Part shown: one piece after another, positions 42,480-55,222 of the stretch | Layout of the letters: every line of letters begins with the position of its first letter | Position numbering within the stretch: position 1 is the first letter of the stretch | Assembly: GCA_017591395.1 (NCBI GenBank) | Contig: WEDG01007505.1 | Span: 1 to 64,000, forward strand | From: Schistocephalus solidus | Lineage: Eukaryota; Platyhelminthes; Cestoda; Diphyllobothriidea; Diphyllobothriidae | Direction: 5' to 3' | DNA: 64,000 nt | Notes under the pieces: generated by a model | What the model was told of the DNA's origin: nothing | Seen by the model: only the letters and a program-made list of their open reading frames with translations | Database searches by the model: none | Position numbers and translations under genes: made by a program

Positions 42480-43200
42480 AATTAAGTCTACAAGAAAGAT
42501 ACTTACTATGGGGCAGTCGTGTAGTTGTGCAACCACAAGGCTGACAAGCCATCCTTAAAGACCTGTACGGTGAGAATAAAAGCTCTCATCCGCAGCTATG
42601 TTTGGTAGCCCAAAATGGACGAAGATATTGAAAGCATGTCACGTGCCATTGTGTCAAATAACACAAAACGCCTTACCAAAGGTGCCTCTGAAGCCTTGGG
42701 CTCTGCCCGATTCACCCTGGAAGAGGGTAAACATGGACTATTTTGACCATTCCAAGGCCGTGTGGTCTTGGACTGAAGCTATTCTGACAAGAAACTCTTG
42801 TTCCTCAATTACCACAATCAACAAGCTCCGATCCATTTTTTCTGCTTTTGAAATACCTGAAATGGTCGTTTCAGAAAGTGGCCCCGTACTTACTAGTGCC
42901 GAATTTAAAGAATTTATTGATAAAAATGGAATTAAACATTTAACCCCGCACCACGCGGCCTCAAATGATCTCGCGGAGCGCGCGGTTCAGACGATAAAAC
43001 ATGGGTTAGCCAAACAGATGCAAGCGGACGTAATCACGACACTGTCACGCATTTTGTTCAGCTAAAGTATGACCCCAAACGACTCAAGCGGTTCCTCGCC
43101 TACAGGATTGATGTTTAAGTGGCATTTGTGCACATGGTTCGATCTACCTAATCCTGAGTTGCATGATAAAATCATCGAGCAGCAGAAAAAGATGACAGCG
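42480..43200 (+). pseudogene. Gypsy integrase
   Basis: A WGSRVVVQPQG segment near 42510 is the start of the integrase N-terminal domain. The His2Cys2 zinc ligands are eroded. The core in frame 42598-43065 has DSPWKRVNMDYFDH (first catalytic Asp), IPEMVVSESGPVLTSAEFKE (DNGP reads ESGP, so the second Asp is lost), NGIKHLTPHHAASNDLAERA (catalytic Glu kept) and VQTIKHGL. Further pieces with HDKIIEQQKKMT lie downstream. Confidence 0.83.
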
Positions 43201-43323
43201 CGATATTATGCGCACGCTTGACCTCGAAACTCCTTGCCTAAATACCTTGTCTACACGTGTCTGGAACTCGAAGCGAACTGGTGTCCAGCGACAGTTCAAA
43301 GAATTAAGGGACTTATAGTATAA

Positions 43324-43680
43324 TTGGCGTTAAAAGATGATAGAATTGTGTGCCGAAATCTCGACCAGGTTCACGACCAAACGGACACAGACAGTGGAGA
43401 ATTCGGGAAGTTGGAACTGCCAGCAAAACTTGATGTTGATTCTGGCGTACCGAGAAAGGAATTTCTACTGCCTACACAGACCACAACGCAGTCAGTCAAT
43501 GTGTGTGTTTCCCGTCATCCCCCTACCCCGCCCACCACTAACGTAGGAGCGCAGGAACCATTGAATTCACAAAACGGCTCAGAGGTCATAACTACCGTCC
43601 CCAAAGATCGACCCGAATCCGCAAACCCGTCCAAAGTTTTCAGGACAAAATATATTAGAACATTTATTAATTATCCCTGA
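43324..43680 (+). pseudogene. Gypsy pol C-terminal tail
   Basis: A 118-codon frame with VCRNLDQVHDQ (cf. the RRHxDQVR segment at the end of Gypsy pol), a Thr/Pro-rich stretch and a terminal basic RTKYIRTF. It ends in TGA at 43678-43680. Assigned mainly by position. Confidence 0.6.
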
Positions 43681-43799
43681 TTACCTTTACTGTTTCCCCT
43701 ATCCCCGCTGTCCCCAATGCTAGCCACCTTAGGGTGGAGGGGTGCAGAGTCTGCTGACCGCACGATCTAAACATCACGCCAGGCCTGCACGACAAAGCA

Positions 43800-44240
43800 A
43801 CTTTCAAGGTCGCATACGCATGGCCAGCTGACCTTTGATCTGATTGGCCATCCTTCAGCCTATGGCATTACCGCCTTTACCATATACCCCTCTATGTTCC
43901 AAGACTCCCCACTTGTGCTGTTTCCCGTTCTCAGTACACGTCCTGCTTACAGCCAGTCTTCTGTTTTGGAAACATAACACAGTGCATTTTAATCATGCAT
44001 CGGCCCGGTTTGGCACGTGCGAATCTACTGTAAGAAGCCAGGACGCGCACTCCTGGGAACATTTGGCTATCGCATTGACTCTTCGGTCATAGGCGCCTCC
44101 GTGAAAATTGCTAGTAAACCAACATGGTCCAGACCTCATCACTACACCTCGCCTGAACTGCGCACATACCCTCGACGGATAAACCCGAAAGTTCTCCACA
44201 ACGCACGCATGCACGACACATCTTGTATCACACTATGCCA
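43800..44240 (+). pseudogene. Possible decayed LINE A zinc-finger fragment
   Basis: ATGCATCGGCCCGGTTTGGCACGTGCGAATCTAC at about 43995 resembles CGCATCGGCCTGGTCGGTCACCTGCGAATCCAT of the LINE A fingers. Flanking sequence is too diverged to align firmly. It is followed by a minus-strand R1. Confidence 0.35.
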
Positions 44241-44359
44241 CTATGCAGGCATGGGATCCGTTTTGCCAGTATCGACATGGCAGGCGAAATGTCGCATGTA
44301 TGGACAGACATAGTTAATGTACACGGAAGGCATGTCTCTTAGTGTATCTGGAGTGGATA

Positions 44360-45115
44360 CCAAGTTGTGTATAGCACACGACAGTTCCACCGTCGTATTT
44401 TCGACAATGGCCACTGTGTGCTCCACAGCAAGGTGGTACAGGGACGGCAACTGGTATTAGATGATAGTGAGAGTAGACTTTCACTTCATCTACCTCACTC
44501 TACTCCACTTCCCCACATGGGCCCGGTGCCCAGACAGAGGTAAGAAGATAGGAGATGGGAAAGGGCGCGAGCTAATGCACTGTGGTTCATCACAAACAAG
44601 GGTACAACAACAAAATGGGGGGGTGGCTCGGATCTCGGTTCAGTTGGAGTTCCATAAAGGCCACGTTAAGAAGGGACCATTCAATTCGGACTCCCAATCC
44701 GGGGGATCGAGTTATCCCGTCAGCTGGCAGCCTTCCAAGCTACTGTTTTTGGGCATCGTGACAAATTTAATCGGGTCAGATTTTTTATAGTAAGGAAAAT
44801 ACACTAAACCGTCGACCTCACTCTCAAATCCACCACCACAATCTGGCCGACGTATGAGCTGGTCAGTTATCTGATGCAGAAGTGGGCGCAGTGATGGACA
44901 AGCCCGGCGCACCCGTCTTCGCGCGCCACTGCACGACCTGTCCCCTTTGACATTCACACCAGGATTATCAAAACCAGAGTCAGAAGGAGCCATCGCTGTC
45001 TGACTTCCAGTCCACTGGCCAGTCACTCAACACACAATACACTGGGCTGACGGCGTGGTCTGGTATAGAGCTTCAGTTGGCAGCCTTCCAAACCACGGCC
45101 GGGATAGTCTCAGAC
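44360..45115 (-). repeat. R1 repeat, full-length diverged copy
   Basis: On the minus strand, from the R1 end (44360, CACGACAGTTCCACCGTCGT) to its head units at 44715-44830 (CGTCAGCTGGCAGCCTTCCAAGC) and 45078-45115. All R1 blocks occur in order with many substitutions, so this is an older copy. Confidence 0.72.
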
Positions 45116-45399
45116 TCGGATGATGCATGCAGCAGAGGTGTCACGTGGAGAAGGGTCCGAGGGTGATACTTAACTCACCCTGATAGGCGATGGCTGGCAG
45201 AATTTTGAACGTCTGTAGAGCTTTGTTGTTTGTTTTTGGGCTCTGTTGGCCACTGATACATATTCTCGTTGTCTGAGAGGTTCGGGTAGTTGATTAGTGT
45301 GTTGGAAGAGGTAGTGAGGCCAACACCGGACAAACGACGCACTTTCCAGGCGGGTCTGCCCACTACTCACTATAGTGCATCTGACGCTTGAATCCATTT

Positions 45400-46010
45400 T
45401 GACGTGCTATCATTGGCAGCTAAGAGGGCTGCCAACTGATGAGGTATCTGGGTCCGTGCCAGGAGTGAGGATCAGGCTGCAATGGCTCCTTCCAAACATT
45501 GCCTCTGGCACACTTATCCATGTGGCGTGTGAACCTCTCAATCCCTTTTATGTGAAATCCTGCTTCTTTTGTTTGGGGAGCCAGGTCGGGTACATGATAC
45601 GCGCAGACGAGTTCGTCATATGTATATCAGTAGCTGCGCCTATTCCCCACACCAGGTAACTAAACGGACCAGAGGCTGCTTGTAGTCTGAGAGTAGGAGT
45701 AGAGTGAGCTTGCCTGCACAGAGCACTTTCCTAACTTTAAACAATCTGACGTGCTTGAAGCTTTCATGGTACACTAAAAGCCGTGGCTTTGAAGGTGGCC
45801 AACTGATGAAATCACATGGACCGTGCGGTCAGCCCAGTGTTTGTTTATGTGACGTCGTCGACGTGACCTCACCTCCTGTTTTCTTGACTCTGTCTTGACA
45901 CCGGGCACAGACGGGTGAGTGAAGAGAGAGTGCGGTGGCTGCAGCACAAGTCTACTATAAATTAAAGTTAACACACGCGCAAGTCAGAATCAAAGCGATG
46001 CACTGTGAGC
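45400..46010 (+). repeat. R1 repeat, diverged copy
   Basis: Contains CAGGCTGCAATGGCTCCTTC, CAATCTGACGTGCTTGAAGC, AAGCCGTGGCTTTGAAGGTGGCC and CTTGACTCTGTCTTGACACCGGG, then CAAGTCTACTATAAATTAAA. Order and direction are as in the 16990 copy. The segment between the two head units is shortened. Confidence 0.72.
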
Positions 46011-46019
46011 AGTGGAAAA

Positions 46020-47070
46020 CTTTATAACTAGCCACTGCTAGCTTTATGAAATATTCAATATCACAGACGACGAAAACTACCAGTGCTTTGGGGGGGGAAG
46101 GATAGAGCCGTCAAGTTCGTGATTCGGCTGACAGGGAAACAAACTTACGCAGCATCCATCTCAATCGGTATCACTGTGTTTAGTTCGTGTCACGTTATTT
46201 TTCCACAGTGAGGTTCTGAATCTGCAATGGAAAAAATAATGTTATTAAGAAACCGCTTCACATGAAACGGAGGGCAAAGTGATGGATCATCCAGAATACT
46301 GCAGTGTCCGGAATTTCGTGGTTTTTATTCACCGGTGGAGGTCATTAACTATACATAAACTAACATTTCATTAAGAAGAGAGTGCAGGTTGATGGGAAGC
46401 CACGAAATGGAGATTAGGAGGGGGGGTTAACATTGCATCGGTAACTTGTAAACTTAACCAAAATTAACTACTTATTTGAGACGCGAACATTAGTCAGTGA
46501 CCCCAAAAGCTCCTCGTGAAGAAACTGGTAAGGCAAATGCCGACGAGAGATACCTGCGGATAACCCATGCGCTCACAGGTGACAGACATTGCAGCTAGAA
46601 AAAGATGGGCTCTCGAGCCTGACAAAAAAGCAATTCTGGAAGGGAAGGCTACCTTAAAAAAATAAAAAGTCAATGCGAATGTTGCCCCAGCCTGACGCGT
46701 CTTCATCCGCCACCAGGCATAATTGTACAACTTTATATCGGACTGTCAGAAGGGGGCATGGAGACAGCCTCCTGCGATTCTAGGCACTGCAGGGAACCCT
46801 GCGCGTGGTGACGGCGCGCCAGAGGCGAACCAAGTTTTCTGGATAGTCGGGGGACTCTGGCCACGCGTTATGATTGGCCAGTGGCTCCGGGAGCGACAAT
46901 TTCCACCAATCAACCTTCACCTAGAATACCACAATCACAGGCGTATGGTTTCTTGTTAGCCAGGACCCTTGTGACAAACGACAACAGTATTATGCCTGCT
47001 TCAAAAAATTTGAGGGGTCCATCGAGCCCTTTCTTCGCCGCATTTCAGAATTTCCTGTGCACCCTTCTCT
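46020..47070. other. Not recognised
   Basis: Mixed composition with G8 and G7 runs (about 46090 and 46421). No domain or shared repeat seen in either direction. Confidence 0.35.
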
Positions 47071-47075
47071 TCCTG

Positions 47076-47190
<115 letters not shown>

Positions 47191-48770
47191 GTACAAGATC
47201 CCAATGCGATATACACGCAACTGCTGGTAGGTGAGAAAGTGAAATGCGGGATAGGATCGACTGTCGGTCGGGCGGGTGGGTGGACGCTGATGGTGTTGTC
47301 GCCTCATAAGGCAAGTCATTCCATCGTCCTCAGTCGACTGATCGTCCCAGTGCCAACTCCAGTCCCACCCCTTCCCCCCCACCCTGGCTGAGGGATGGGG
47401 GAGGGAGAAAAGGAATGTGCCGGCAGCAGGCATTACTTTGTTGGGGATGCTAATGCTGGTGATGAGGACGATTATGCAGAGACACACCGGAGTCCTTGAT
47501 GCTGTAGCTGCTGCACTGTAGGAGCGCAGACACACACACGCACGCGCTCTCTGGAGTGTGTCTGTCGCACTATCCGGAGGCATGCCGGATCGCCGACCGT
47601 TCGCCCGCCAACGCGTTGTCGGTCCATCTATCGATCTCACGATCACACGTAAGCTCGTTTGACCGTTCGCCGCTGCGACCTGGCGGCTTGCCACAGTTTC
47701 GGCAGTCAGCATCGGCTGGCCTGCGACGCGGTCGCGTACACACCCTCCTCCGCTCCCCCACCTCTTCTCTAGGGCTGGCGGAAGCCAAGGGGAGAACAAG
47801 CAACAAGCAATACCGATCTGAGCTGTATACGGTGGGTTGTCTCGAGCATATTCTTCCTTGAGATTATCGACCAAGTTAAATCGACGCCTCCCACCCCGTC
47901 CACTTCGCCGTCGCGGACAGAGCGGTTGATTCATCTGAGGCAGCAGTGCATCTGCGAAATTACCACGGCCGACTGTTGCTTGACCCATTACCCCCCCCCC
48001 CCCCCACCCCAATGGGGAGACGGTGGCAGTCGTGGAATCACAGTTGCTGTGTGGGTGTCAGTATCTGAAAGAAGAGCGTCAGTGCAGGCTTGCATGGAGT
48101 CTCGAGGGAAGAAGTCGACAAGCATGCATTTTAGAATGCGATGCAACTAATACCAGCCGTCTGCAAGTCTTCGGCGCCCTGCAGAACACAATTTCTGGGC
48201 GTGTTTGCTTGGTCAACCCGTTACTTATCAAAACAGTTCGGAAATCTTATCATACATTACTTACGAAATATCTGAATGTTCGGGCACAACTTGAAACCCT
48301 AAAACCTAGTTTGTTGCGCTGGTTGCTTTGCGAAAAAATTATGTTTCAGGAGAAAAAGAGGAACAGTCATAAGTCTGGAGCACTAGCCGGTAGGCTGGAA
48401 TTGTATCCAAGGTGGTCAGTTGGCTTTTGAAACCACCTGCATTTAGTCGGATGCAGAGTTTACATTTCGCAACGTGCCGGCAAGTGATGTAACGTCAACT
48501 GACCTTAACTGAAAAGCCGATGTCTAAAGTTGGCAGTTGCAACTGATTTCAAAAACCGCTTGGAAACTGAGAAATCAGGTGTTTGAATGCTGGCTGCTGA
48601 CAGACGGACTTCACTTCATGATCCGATTCTCAGCGCACGCATATTCTCGACTTCTGAGGCGGGGTCGTTCACTAGCGTGAATGACGGAAGCATTACGTAC
48701 CGTAGTACGATATAAATTGGATCATCCTGCACATCTGCCATCCTACGAGTAACTGCGAACTATACTATAT
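47191..48770. other. GC-richer region with C-tract, no gene supported
   Basis: 47300-47950 is GC-rich with CpGs, a short CACACACACG run (about 47531), and a C run at about 47992-48005. The frame at 48023-48430 (135 codons) shows no domain I know. Composition could fit a promoter-proximal region of a gene beyond what I can see, but nothing confirms it. Confidence 0.35.
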
Positions 48771-48779
48771 TATTGCTAC

Positions 48780-49350
48780 AAGTACTAATACTAAAACTAT
48801 GACTACTGCATCTACTACTATATATACTACCACTACTACCATAACTACTAATACCACTGCTACTAATACTACTACTGCTAGTACTACTACCACTATTATT
48901 ACTTTTACCATCAGTTGTCTTACTTCTTATATTATTATTATTATTATTACTGCCATTTCTACTACCATTATTAAAACACTACTACTATATTCCTATTATT
49001 TAACCACTGCCACTATTACTTCTAGTATTATTATCAAAAATACTCCTATTTCTATTAATGCTAACGCCGCTCCTACAAAATACTATAAATTCCCATAATG
49101 ATAATAATATTAGTAAAAATAATACTATTTTTTCGATTTATACTACTAACCCTTGTACCACGACTATTACTATTGGTAGTGCCATGATTAATATTACTAC
49201 TACTGTTAATAATACTAATTCTTCGCTTTGCTACTACTTTTACTATTATTATTGGTGCTATTGCTGCTATTAACACTAATAATTATACTACTATTACCAC
49301 TACTACGACTACTACAGCTACTAATACTACTATTATCATCATTATCACAA
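48780..49350. repeat. Imperfect ACT-type trinucleotide tract
   Basis: About 570 bp dominated by ACT, ATT, ACC and related triplets. It yields Thr/Ile-rich frames on the plus strand and Ser/Asn-rich frames on the minus strand. A similar tract lies at 56300-56890. Confidence 0.9.
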
Positions 49351-50455
49351 GTACTGCGAGCTAAGATGACTACAGAGTAATCATCAAGATCGACAAGAAC
49401 TCTAGAAGTGTACCAAACTCCTGAGAGTCTGAACGAGAAACAGCGAGCGGTGTTATTAAAATCAGCCAAGCGCTTACGACTGTTGACTCACAAAAAAACA
49501 CGATATAGCCACTATTGTGAGGGAAGCAATAAATGCTAGACGTAGATGATTTGCGGTTTGCGTCAGGATCACCCAAAATGATGAAGACCACTGTGGATTG
49601 AATACATAAGGTCACTTAAATTTTCTCGAAGAGGTTTTCTTTCTCTTCCCCCCCCCCAACTTCACTTCCAAAGTGAAAGTGAAGGCAGTGAAAACCAAGG
49701 AAGGATGGCTGGAACAGCGCTAGGCAGTCCCGGCTTTTTCCTTCAGGGACCATCAGCGGGCTTCAGGCCTCTGCCTTTAAAACAAAACGACGTTGTTCGT
49801 GTAATCGTTCATCCTAATGGCATGTCGGCGCTGCCTTCGCTATTGCAAGTCTTCTGCGTTTGAATCTATCATGAGGCTCTAACATTCTTGGAGCTCGCGA
49901 ACTGGAGAGCTCAGTCCTCAATGCTATCTTTATGACACTGACTCATGTGGGGACTGTACCACCAGTACAGTACACCGTGAAGGTTACTGGTTTACCTTTG
50001 TTACCCGATCTTACCAATGGTCGTCTTGACACTATCCTACCATCAGATCAATTCGGGTGGGGTGGGTTTAAGATTTCAGAAGTCCGTCTCACAACCAGCC
50101 AATTCACACGCAAGTTACCGATCCTGCAACGATCGACCTGCCGTAAGCAGGAGTGATCGCAAATCTGAACTGAACTGACAGAACTGATTTCGAGAGATAG
50201 AAAAGAGTGATTACAAAGGCAGACAGGGGTAGATTCAACACTTGGCACTTGGAATTGGCTTTTCTCAATAATACGACCTGCAGGGGTCGCTGGGGTTGAT
50301 TTCGTCAAATTGATAACTGGATTTGGATGAACAAGACAAGCATTGCCAACCCTGTCTTGCTTGCATTTTTCGTGTGGCTCTAACGAGTAAGTGAATTTTA
50401 ATTGCATGACAGGACTCTCTGTTCCTTGATTCTGGATCCTATTTTGTATATGATT
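49351..50455. other. Not recognised
   Basis: A C9 run at about 49650-49659 is the only simple feature. The frames are short and overlap on both strands. Confidence 0.35.
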
Positions 50456-50459
50456 TTCT

Positions 50460-51045
50460 AGTAAATTTAATATAAATACTCAGACGCGCTTGAAGCTATC
50501 ACAGTGCACTTAAAGTTATAGCTTGGAGGGGCACCGGATAAACCACGTGGTCAGACTAGTGTGTGTTTGTTTGAATTGGCCGTATGGCGGACTGAGAGTC
50601 AGGCTGTAATGGCTCCTGCTTTATGTGGTCTTCATGACGCTCCCACTCCGTAGGATCCGATTCAGGCGTGGTGGCATGTCGAGGAGCGGCTCAGACCGCG
50701 CCAGCTACCCACACCCATCCATCCGGTCTATCCTACCGTGCGGTTTTTGCCTGCTGGGTTGTGCTCATGACTAGGTGGCCACCCACACCCTCTCCTGCGA
50801 CGCTCCCACTCCGTAGGATTCAGGCGTGGTGGCATGTCGAGGAGCGGCTCAGACCGCGCCAGCTACCCACACCCTCTCCTGTCTTCGGTCTTCTGGACTT
50901 GGTCATGACACAGGGCCCAGGTGGGGGAGGAGAAGAGGGTGAAGTAGATGCAGAGCAAGTACACTACCAATATATTCTAATTCACTCGCCAGTGGTCCTC
51001 CCTGCGCCCACTCTGGTGTGGTGTGTTGGTCGGTTTTGTGTGTGG
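50460..51045 (+). repeat. R1 repeat, diverged copy with a 125-bp internal duplication
   Basis: CAGACGCGCTTGAAGCTATC, then AGACTGAGAGTCAGGCTGTAATGGCTCC and CACTCCGTAGGATCCGATTCAGG, up to a tail at 50890-51020. Within it, the block GACGCTCCCACTCCGTAGGAT...CCACACC (50636-50715) is repeated at about 50799-50873 nearly without change (TGGCATGTCGAGGAGCGG in both). Confidence 0.75.
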
Positions 51046-52135
51046 TGATGGATTGGATAAGCACACATTAATATGATGCAAATGTGAGCCTGCATACATC
51101 GATTTACTGTTGTTAGCCGAAGAAAGAATATGTTGACGGTTGGGCGGCTGAAGTCTTCACCTTATTTGCCCCTTCTTATGGACTTGCGTTGGCGTCTGTT
51201 ACCTGTGCAACAAAATAAATTCAGCAAATAGCATCCTTGTCCGAATTCGGGGTGAAATCATTCGTTGGTGATGGCATAAAAGGTCTGCGCTTCCGACTCA
51301 ACCTGCCTCCCCTGAAGTCCGGTTTCATGTGAAGAGTTTCCCCTCTGTGTGGCCACATTTCCGACCAGGAACAGCTAGGTCGGTTGGTTGCATATATTTA
51401 TTTTGCGTAAGACGCCTTTTGTGATTTTTTGAAATACAATTTTTCTCATCACTTTGTGATTTCGTGGAAACTGTTATCTACTGTTGGCAAGTTTTTTTCT
51501 GCTTTGCATGGCCCTCGTAACTGTGCTAAGGGGCTTACTTAACTAGCTGCCGATCGGCGCGTTCACAGATAAGACGCCAGGCAGGAAAAAACGTTAATTG
51601 GCCTATTTCCTGATCTGAACGACTGACTGGCTTCAATTGAGACCGTCTGAAGGCAATTTTGAAAGGAAATTCTCTTCAATCCAGCAAAGAATTGGGGGAA
51701 AAATTGCACTTACACAACCAGACGGCTGATAAAACGCATTGGCTACCCAACTTTGTCGATTAAATGAAGCTATGCAAGAATACGACTCAACTGTTAGGGC
51801 TAACGCCCCAGCTCACACGGCTCAACTCGTCAAAATTACCATCAAAGATCTCAAGTGGAATGTTCTATTAAATCCAACCTTTCTCCAGATTTCTCTCCTT
51901 CACACTATTACATTTTCCGTAGCTTTCGAAGCAAATGCATGGTGTTTCATTTGGCAACAAAGAAGAACCAAAAAACCTATGTAATCCTAAACATTAGACA
52001 ATATGTAGTGTCCCCACTGCGAGCGCATTTTGCAACGCGGAAACTATCGCAAATACCAAAAGTGCGCACAAGCGTCGGCCGATCCTGGCTATTCCAACCG
52101 GTCAAGCATCTTCAAGGTTGATTCGCATATGACCT
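51046..52135. other. Not recognised
   Basis: AT-moderate sequence with no known domain. The 51739-51984 and 51855-52121 frames overlap each other in different frames and carry no motif. Confidence 0.35.
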
Positions 52136-52139
52136 CGCT

Positions 52140-52575
52140 GAATGGGCTGTGACAACTCTGCACTGGCACACACGTTGGACGTCGCTGTCGCGGCTGTAGA
52201 CGTACCGTTGTACGGCTGCCAACTTCTTCCATAGTTATATGCAGAATACACTCTCCTCCCAACTAGCGTTTCACTGCCTTCTCTTCTTATACGGAACCGG
52301 GCCAGAAGGTTGTAGCGACTAGGCTCATCCCTAACCATTCAAGCAGCTGTGACCGCGACGTGATCCAATAAGCAACTGACTCACATGGCCTCACCACTGT
52401 CTCACACCCGGAGACGCCACGCTCGAGAATATGGACGTGCACTCGTTCGGCCGCCAACTTTTTCTGAACCCCTTCTCCCGACTGGCGTCCCATTGCCTTC
52501 GTTCATTATATGGAGCAAGGTCAGAAGGGCATAGCACCTAGGGTCGCCCTAACAACTTAAGCTGCTGCGATACAT
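52140..52575. repeat. Two tandem units of about 220 bp
   Basis: Unit 1 (about 52140-52355) and unit 2 (about 52362-52575) share CGGCxGCCAACTT, then TTCTCCCxACTxGCGT, CATTGCCTTC/CACTGCCTTC, AxGGxCAGAAGGxxxTAGC and AAGCxGCTGxGA. The offset is about 222 bp and divergence is substantial. No coding frame spans them. Confidence 0.6.
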
Positions 52576-53362
52576 CTCCAATTTTACTGGAAAACAAGTG
52601 TAATGGTTACGCGAAACCAATAAAATTCTTCCTCCCATATCAGAAAAACTTGGTGGAATAGCAGGTTGCCAACCTGCTTTTTGGGTCTCATGAATTGGAA
52701 GCACTGAGAGCTGATCCGGACCTCATAACCCATTTGAGGTAAGTTGAGCGTGCAGTTATTTGTCTACAAAACGGTTAAGCAAATTAACTGGAGCCAACCA
52801 CTTAATTCCATTAGTTAGGACATACGTTGGACACCTGCAGGAATCCGTAGGCAAAAACTGCGCAAATAGAGCCTGCCCTCAAACTTAAGTTGACAATTAC
52901 GTGCTCAACCGCCAGAAAGAAGGTTAATAATCAGTTGACAACTAAGCCAATCGCAACACCGACCTTCCTGCGACGCAGATGGTTGTACGCACCCACTTGA
53001 AAAGCTAACTGACGGGAAGTTACCGGAGGCTCTGCAGATCACTAAGGTCAACTTTGATTTGTATGATAGTCCACGGTTCACCCAAAGTAGGCATTACAGC
53101 TACACGTGCAGCCCCCGACACCCGGTGGAAGCAGTACACCGGATTTCCGAGTCTCTGAAAACGAATAGTCAATCGCAGAACAAAAATACACCCTCTCTTG
53201 TGAACAACTCTAATTTTGCGGAGACAAAAAATCAAATAGATCGTGCTCTACATTCCTGGTCGCACTTTGCAGTGAGGAAAAACTATCTTAAGCCGATCAA
53301 ACAAGAAAAGGATCAAGAGGAAGTGGAAGACATGGAGAAGAAGACGGACGATACTGATGATG

Positions 53363-53393
53363 ATGAGGAGGAGGAGGAGGAGGAGGAGGAGTT
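53363..53393. repeat. GAG trinucleotide tract
   Basis: A short GAT/GAG run (GATGATGATGAGGAGGAGG and on). It makes a 135-codon frame (53059-53466) look acidic and protein-like, but that frame has no other support. Confidence 0.85.
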
Positions 53394-53469
53394 TAAAGAG
53401 CAGAAAAAGGATTGGGGAAACATGACGAGAAAATATAAAATCACGAGAGAAGTGATGGGCACATAATTT

Positions 53470-55030
53470 TATCGATTAAGTAAATGCTTTGCACGAATAA
53501 ACGAGAGGTGTTTTAGACGGAAGGAAGCCTAAGGAAAGAAAATATAATAACATAAACAGAAAGGAAGCAAGACTGGCGTAAGGATGGAAGAAGGAGATAA
53601 GTGAGGGAAGTTCGAACGGCTGAAGAAGGGAACTCCTATGGGATAACTAGGTACTTGAACTGGCTGAGGAGCAAGGTGTCGAAAACAATGGTTTTCTGAC
53701 TGAGGAGATGGATAATAATCAAAACAGGGGAAAGATTATGAAAAGTGAAAATTGCAGAATTGGGTGCAGGGAGGTAAAAAGGATTGCGCAGGAAGCAGAC
53801 CGTGGGACAGATAAAGCGAGAAGAGGCCGATGAAGTGCGAAATCGGGGTCATTTGCTTGACCTCCCCTCGATACATTAGGCACTATATAGCTAACTACAA
53901 CGATGACAGACCCAGACCTATATATTTTATTGAAATTCCTCGACGAATGAGCACTGACGGCGACAACGCGAGATTTCCTGTAGTTGAGCTCCGGAAAAAC
54001 CTGCCAGCGGGAATCGAACCCGCGTTCATCCTCATCCTCTTGAAAGGAACAAATTAAAGGTAGAAAGCAGTTGGAGGAGATAAAACCCCGCTACCTAAGA
54101 CAAGCAGAGACGTAATCAAATGCGTGGACAACCATTAGCAACAGGAAGAGAGTGAATGGGTGCTAAACTGCTGTGTCCGCAAAAGATACGTAAGGTAAGA
54201 GCAGACTTTGCGTGCAGAAAAATGTTATACAGAAGGGAGATGTGCGAAGATAACTGAAAGGGGAAGTGTTAGGGCCATGCGCAGTAAACCTCACTGCCCT
54301 CTGCCCTGCCTATCGCAGCCGCTCAGTGTCCGTGCCAGATGGGTGATTTTCAACTGAACTCTCATTCAGCCAGCCAAATTGGCGGAGACGAAATGCAAAC
54401 AAAAGCGCGTGGTCTTGGAGGAGGCGAGAGCAATGCTTAACTGCCTACATCTCACCCAGAAGACGTCTGGTGTCCAAAAGTGAGTACAACCAGCTGCCAA
54501 TGCTGGCACTGCGACTAAAATTACTGCCTCGCAGTCTAAACCATCGCCATCGCAACAGCTCTTATTGACAGGTCTCAACGAGGGCAACATCAACGGCTAA
54601 TATAAAGAACCTGGTTATTTACTTATCTATTAGTAGTAGATGCATCCCGAAATGCATATTTCTGGCGGAAGAACAGGAGCAGGTATTTTGACTCGTCTTT
54701 CATTCACCCGTGGTCATTGGTCTGGTTTTTGGACAGTCATTCCGTGCAACATAAACAGACTTGTCCTCTCTGCCAATGCGTGATAGCTAATGACACCGTG
54801 GATGCACTTCGACCGCACATTCTCCATGAAAAGTACTCCTTGTACAAAAGGCCCAGGTCAGCAGCCAAGAATTCAATTGTTCTGCCGGTCTGAGATTGCC
54901 AGCAGAAAACTTTGGGCACACCTTTTCCTATGTAGGCACAGCTGGAAAGCATTTGGATACCAGCAGGCTGGAGAGGAGATTGCAGTAATGAGAGATGAAT
55001 AAACTGTAATACAGATAAAATCCGAACAAT
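53470..55030. other. Not recognised; tRNA T-arm-like motif at about 54005-54025 (minus)
   Basis: Purine-rich from 53470 to 53830. On the minus strand at about 54026-54003 GCGGGTTCGATTCCCGC forms a perfect T-arm with the B-box sequence and is followed by a TTTTT run. No matching acceptor strand or D-arm is found upstream, so it is not a tRNA gene. It may be the remnant of a tRNA-derived repeat. Confidence 0.4.
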
Positions 55031-55043
55031 GCAATATTCACAC

Positions 55044-55222
55044 CACGGACGACAGTTCCGACAGTGTCCACCGTATGCTCCAAGGAAGGGTGGTGCAGGG
55101 GCGGTGACTGGAACGTTAATAAGTTTTAAGTGATAGTAGACTTGCGATGCAGCTACCGCACCCTCTCTTCCTTTACCCGCCTGTACCCGGCGTTAAGACA
55201 GAGTCAAGAAGACCAGATGTGG
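55044..55222 (-). repeat. R1 tail fragment
   Basis: The R1 end region on the minus strand: CACGACAGTTCC, GTGTCCACCGTATGCTCC, GTTTTAAGTGATAGTAGACTTG, and GTTAAGACAGAGTCAAGAAGACC. Truncated after the CTTGACTC block. Confidence 0.7.

Larger units (their letters stand above)
40944..43680 (+). mobile_element. Decayed Ty3/Gypsy retrotransposon (pol)
   Basis: RT, RNase H and integrase in Ty3/Gypsy order, in five frame blocks. The protease and Gag are absent: the sequence starts at the TTYLLGRNWI segment that precedes Gypsy RTs, directly after an R1 repeat. I could not find matching LTRs on either side. Stops and frameshifts make it non-functional. Confidence 0.85.

Noticed and set aside
53059..53466. 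135-codon frame with an acidic run
   Set aside because: The acidic part is a GAG repeat, and no other domain, splice site or homology is visible.
54003..54026. tRNA gene on the minus strand
   Set aside because: Only a T-arm is present. No D-arm, anticodon arm or acceptor partner lies upstream.
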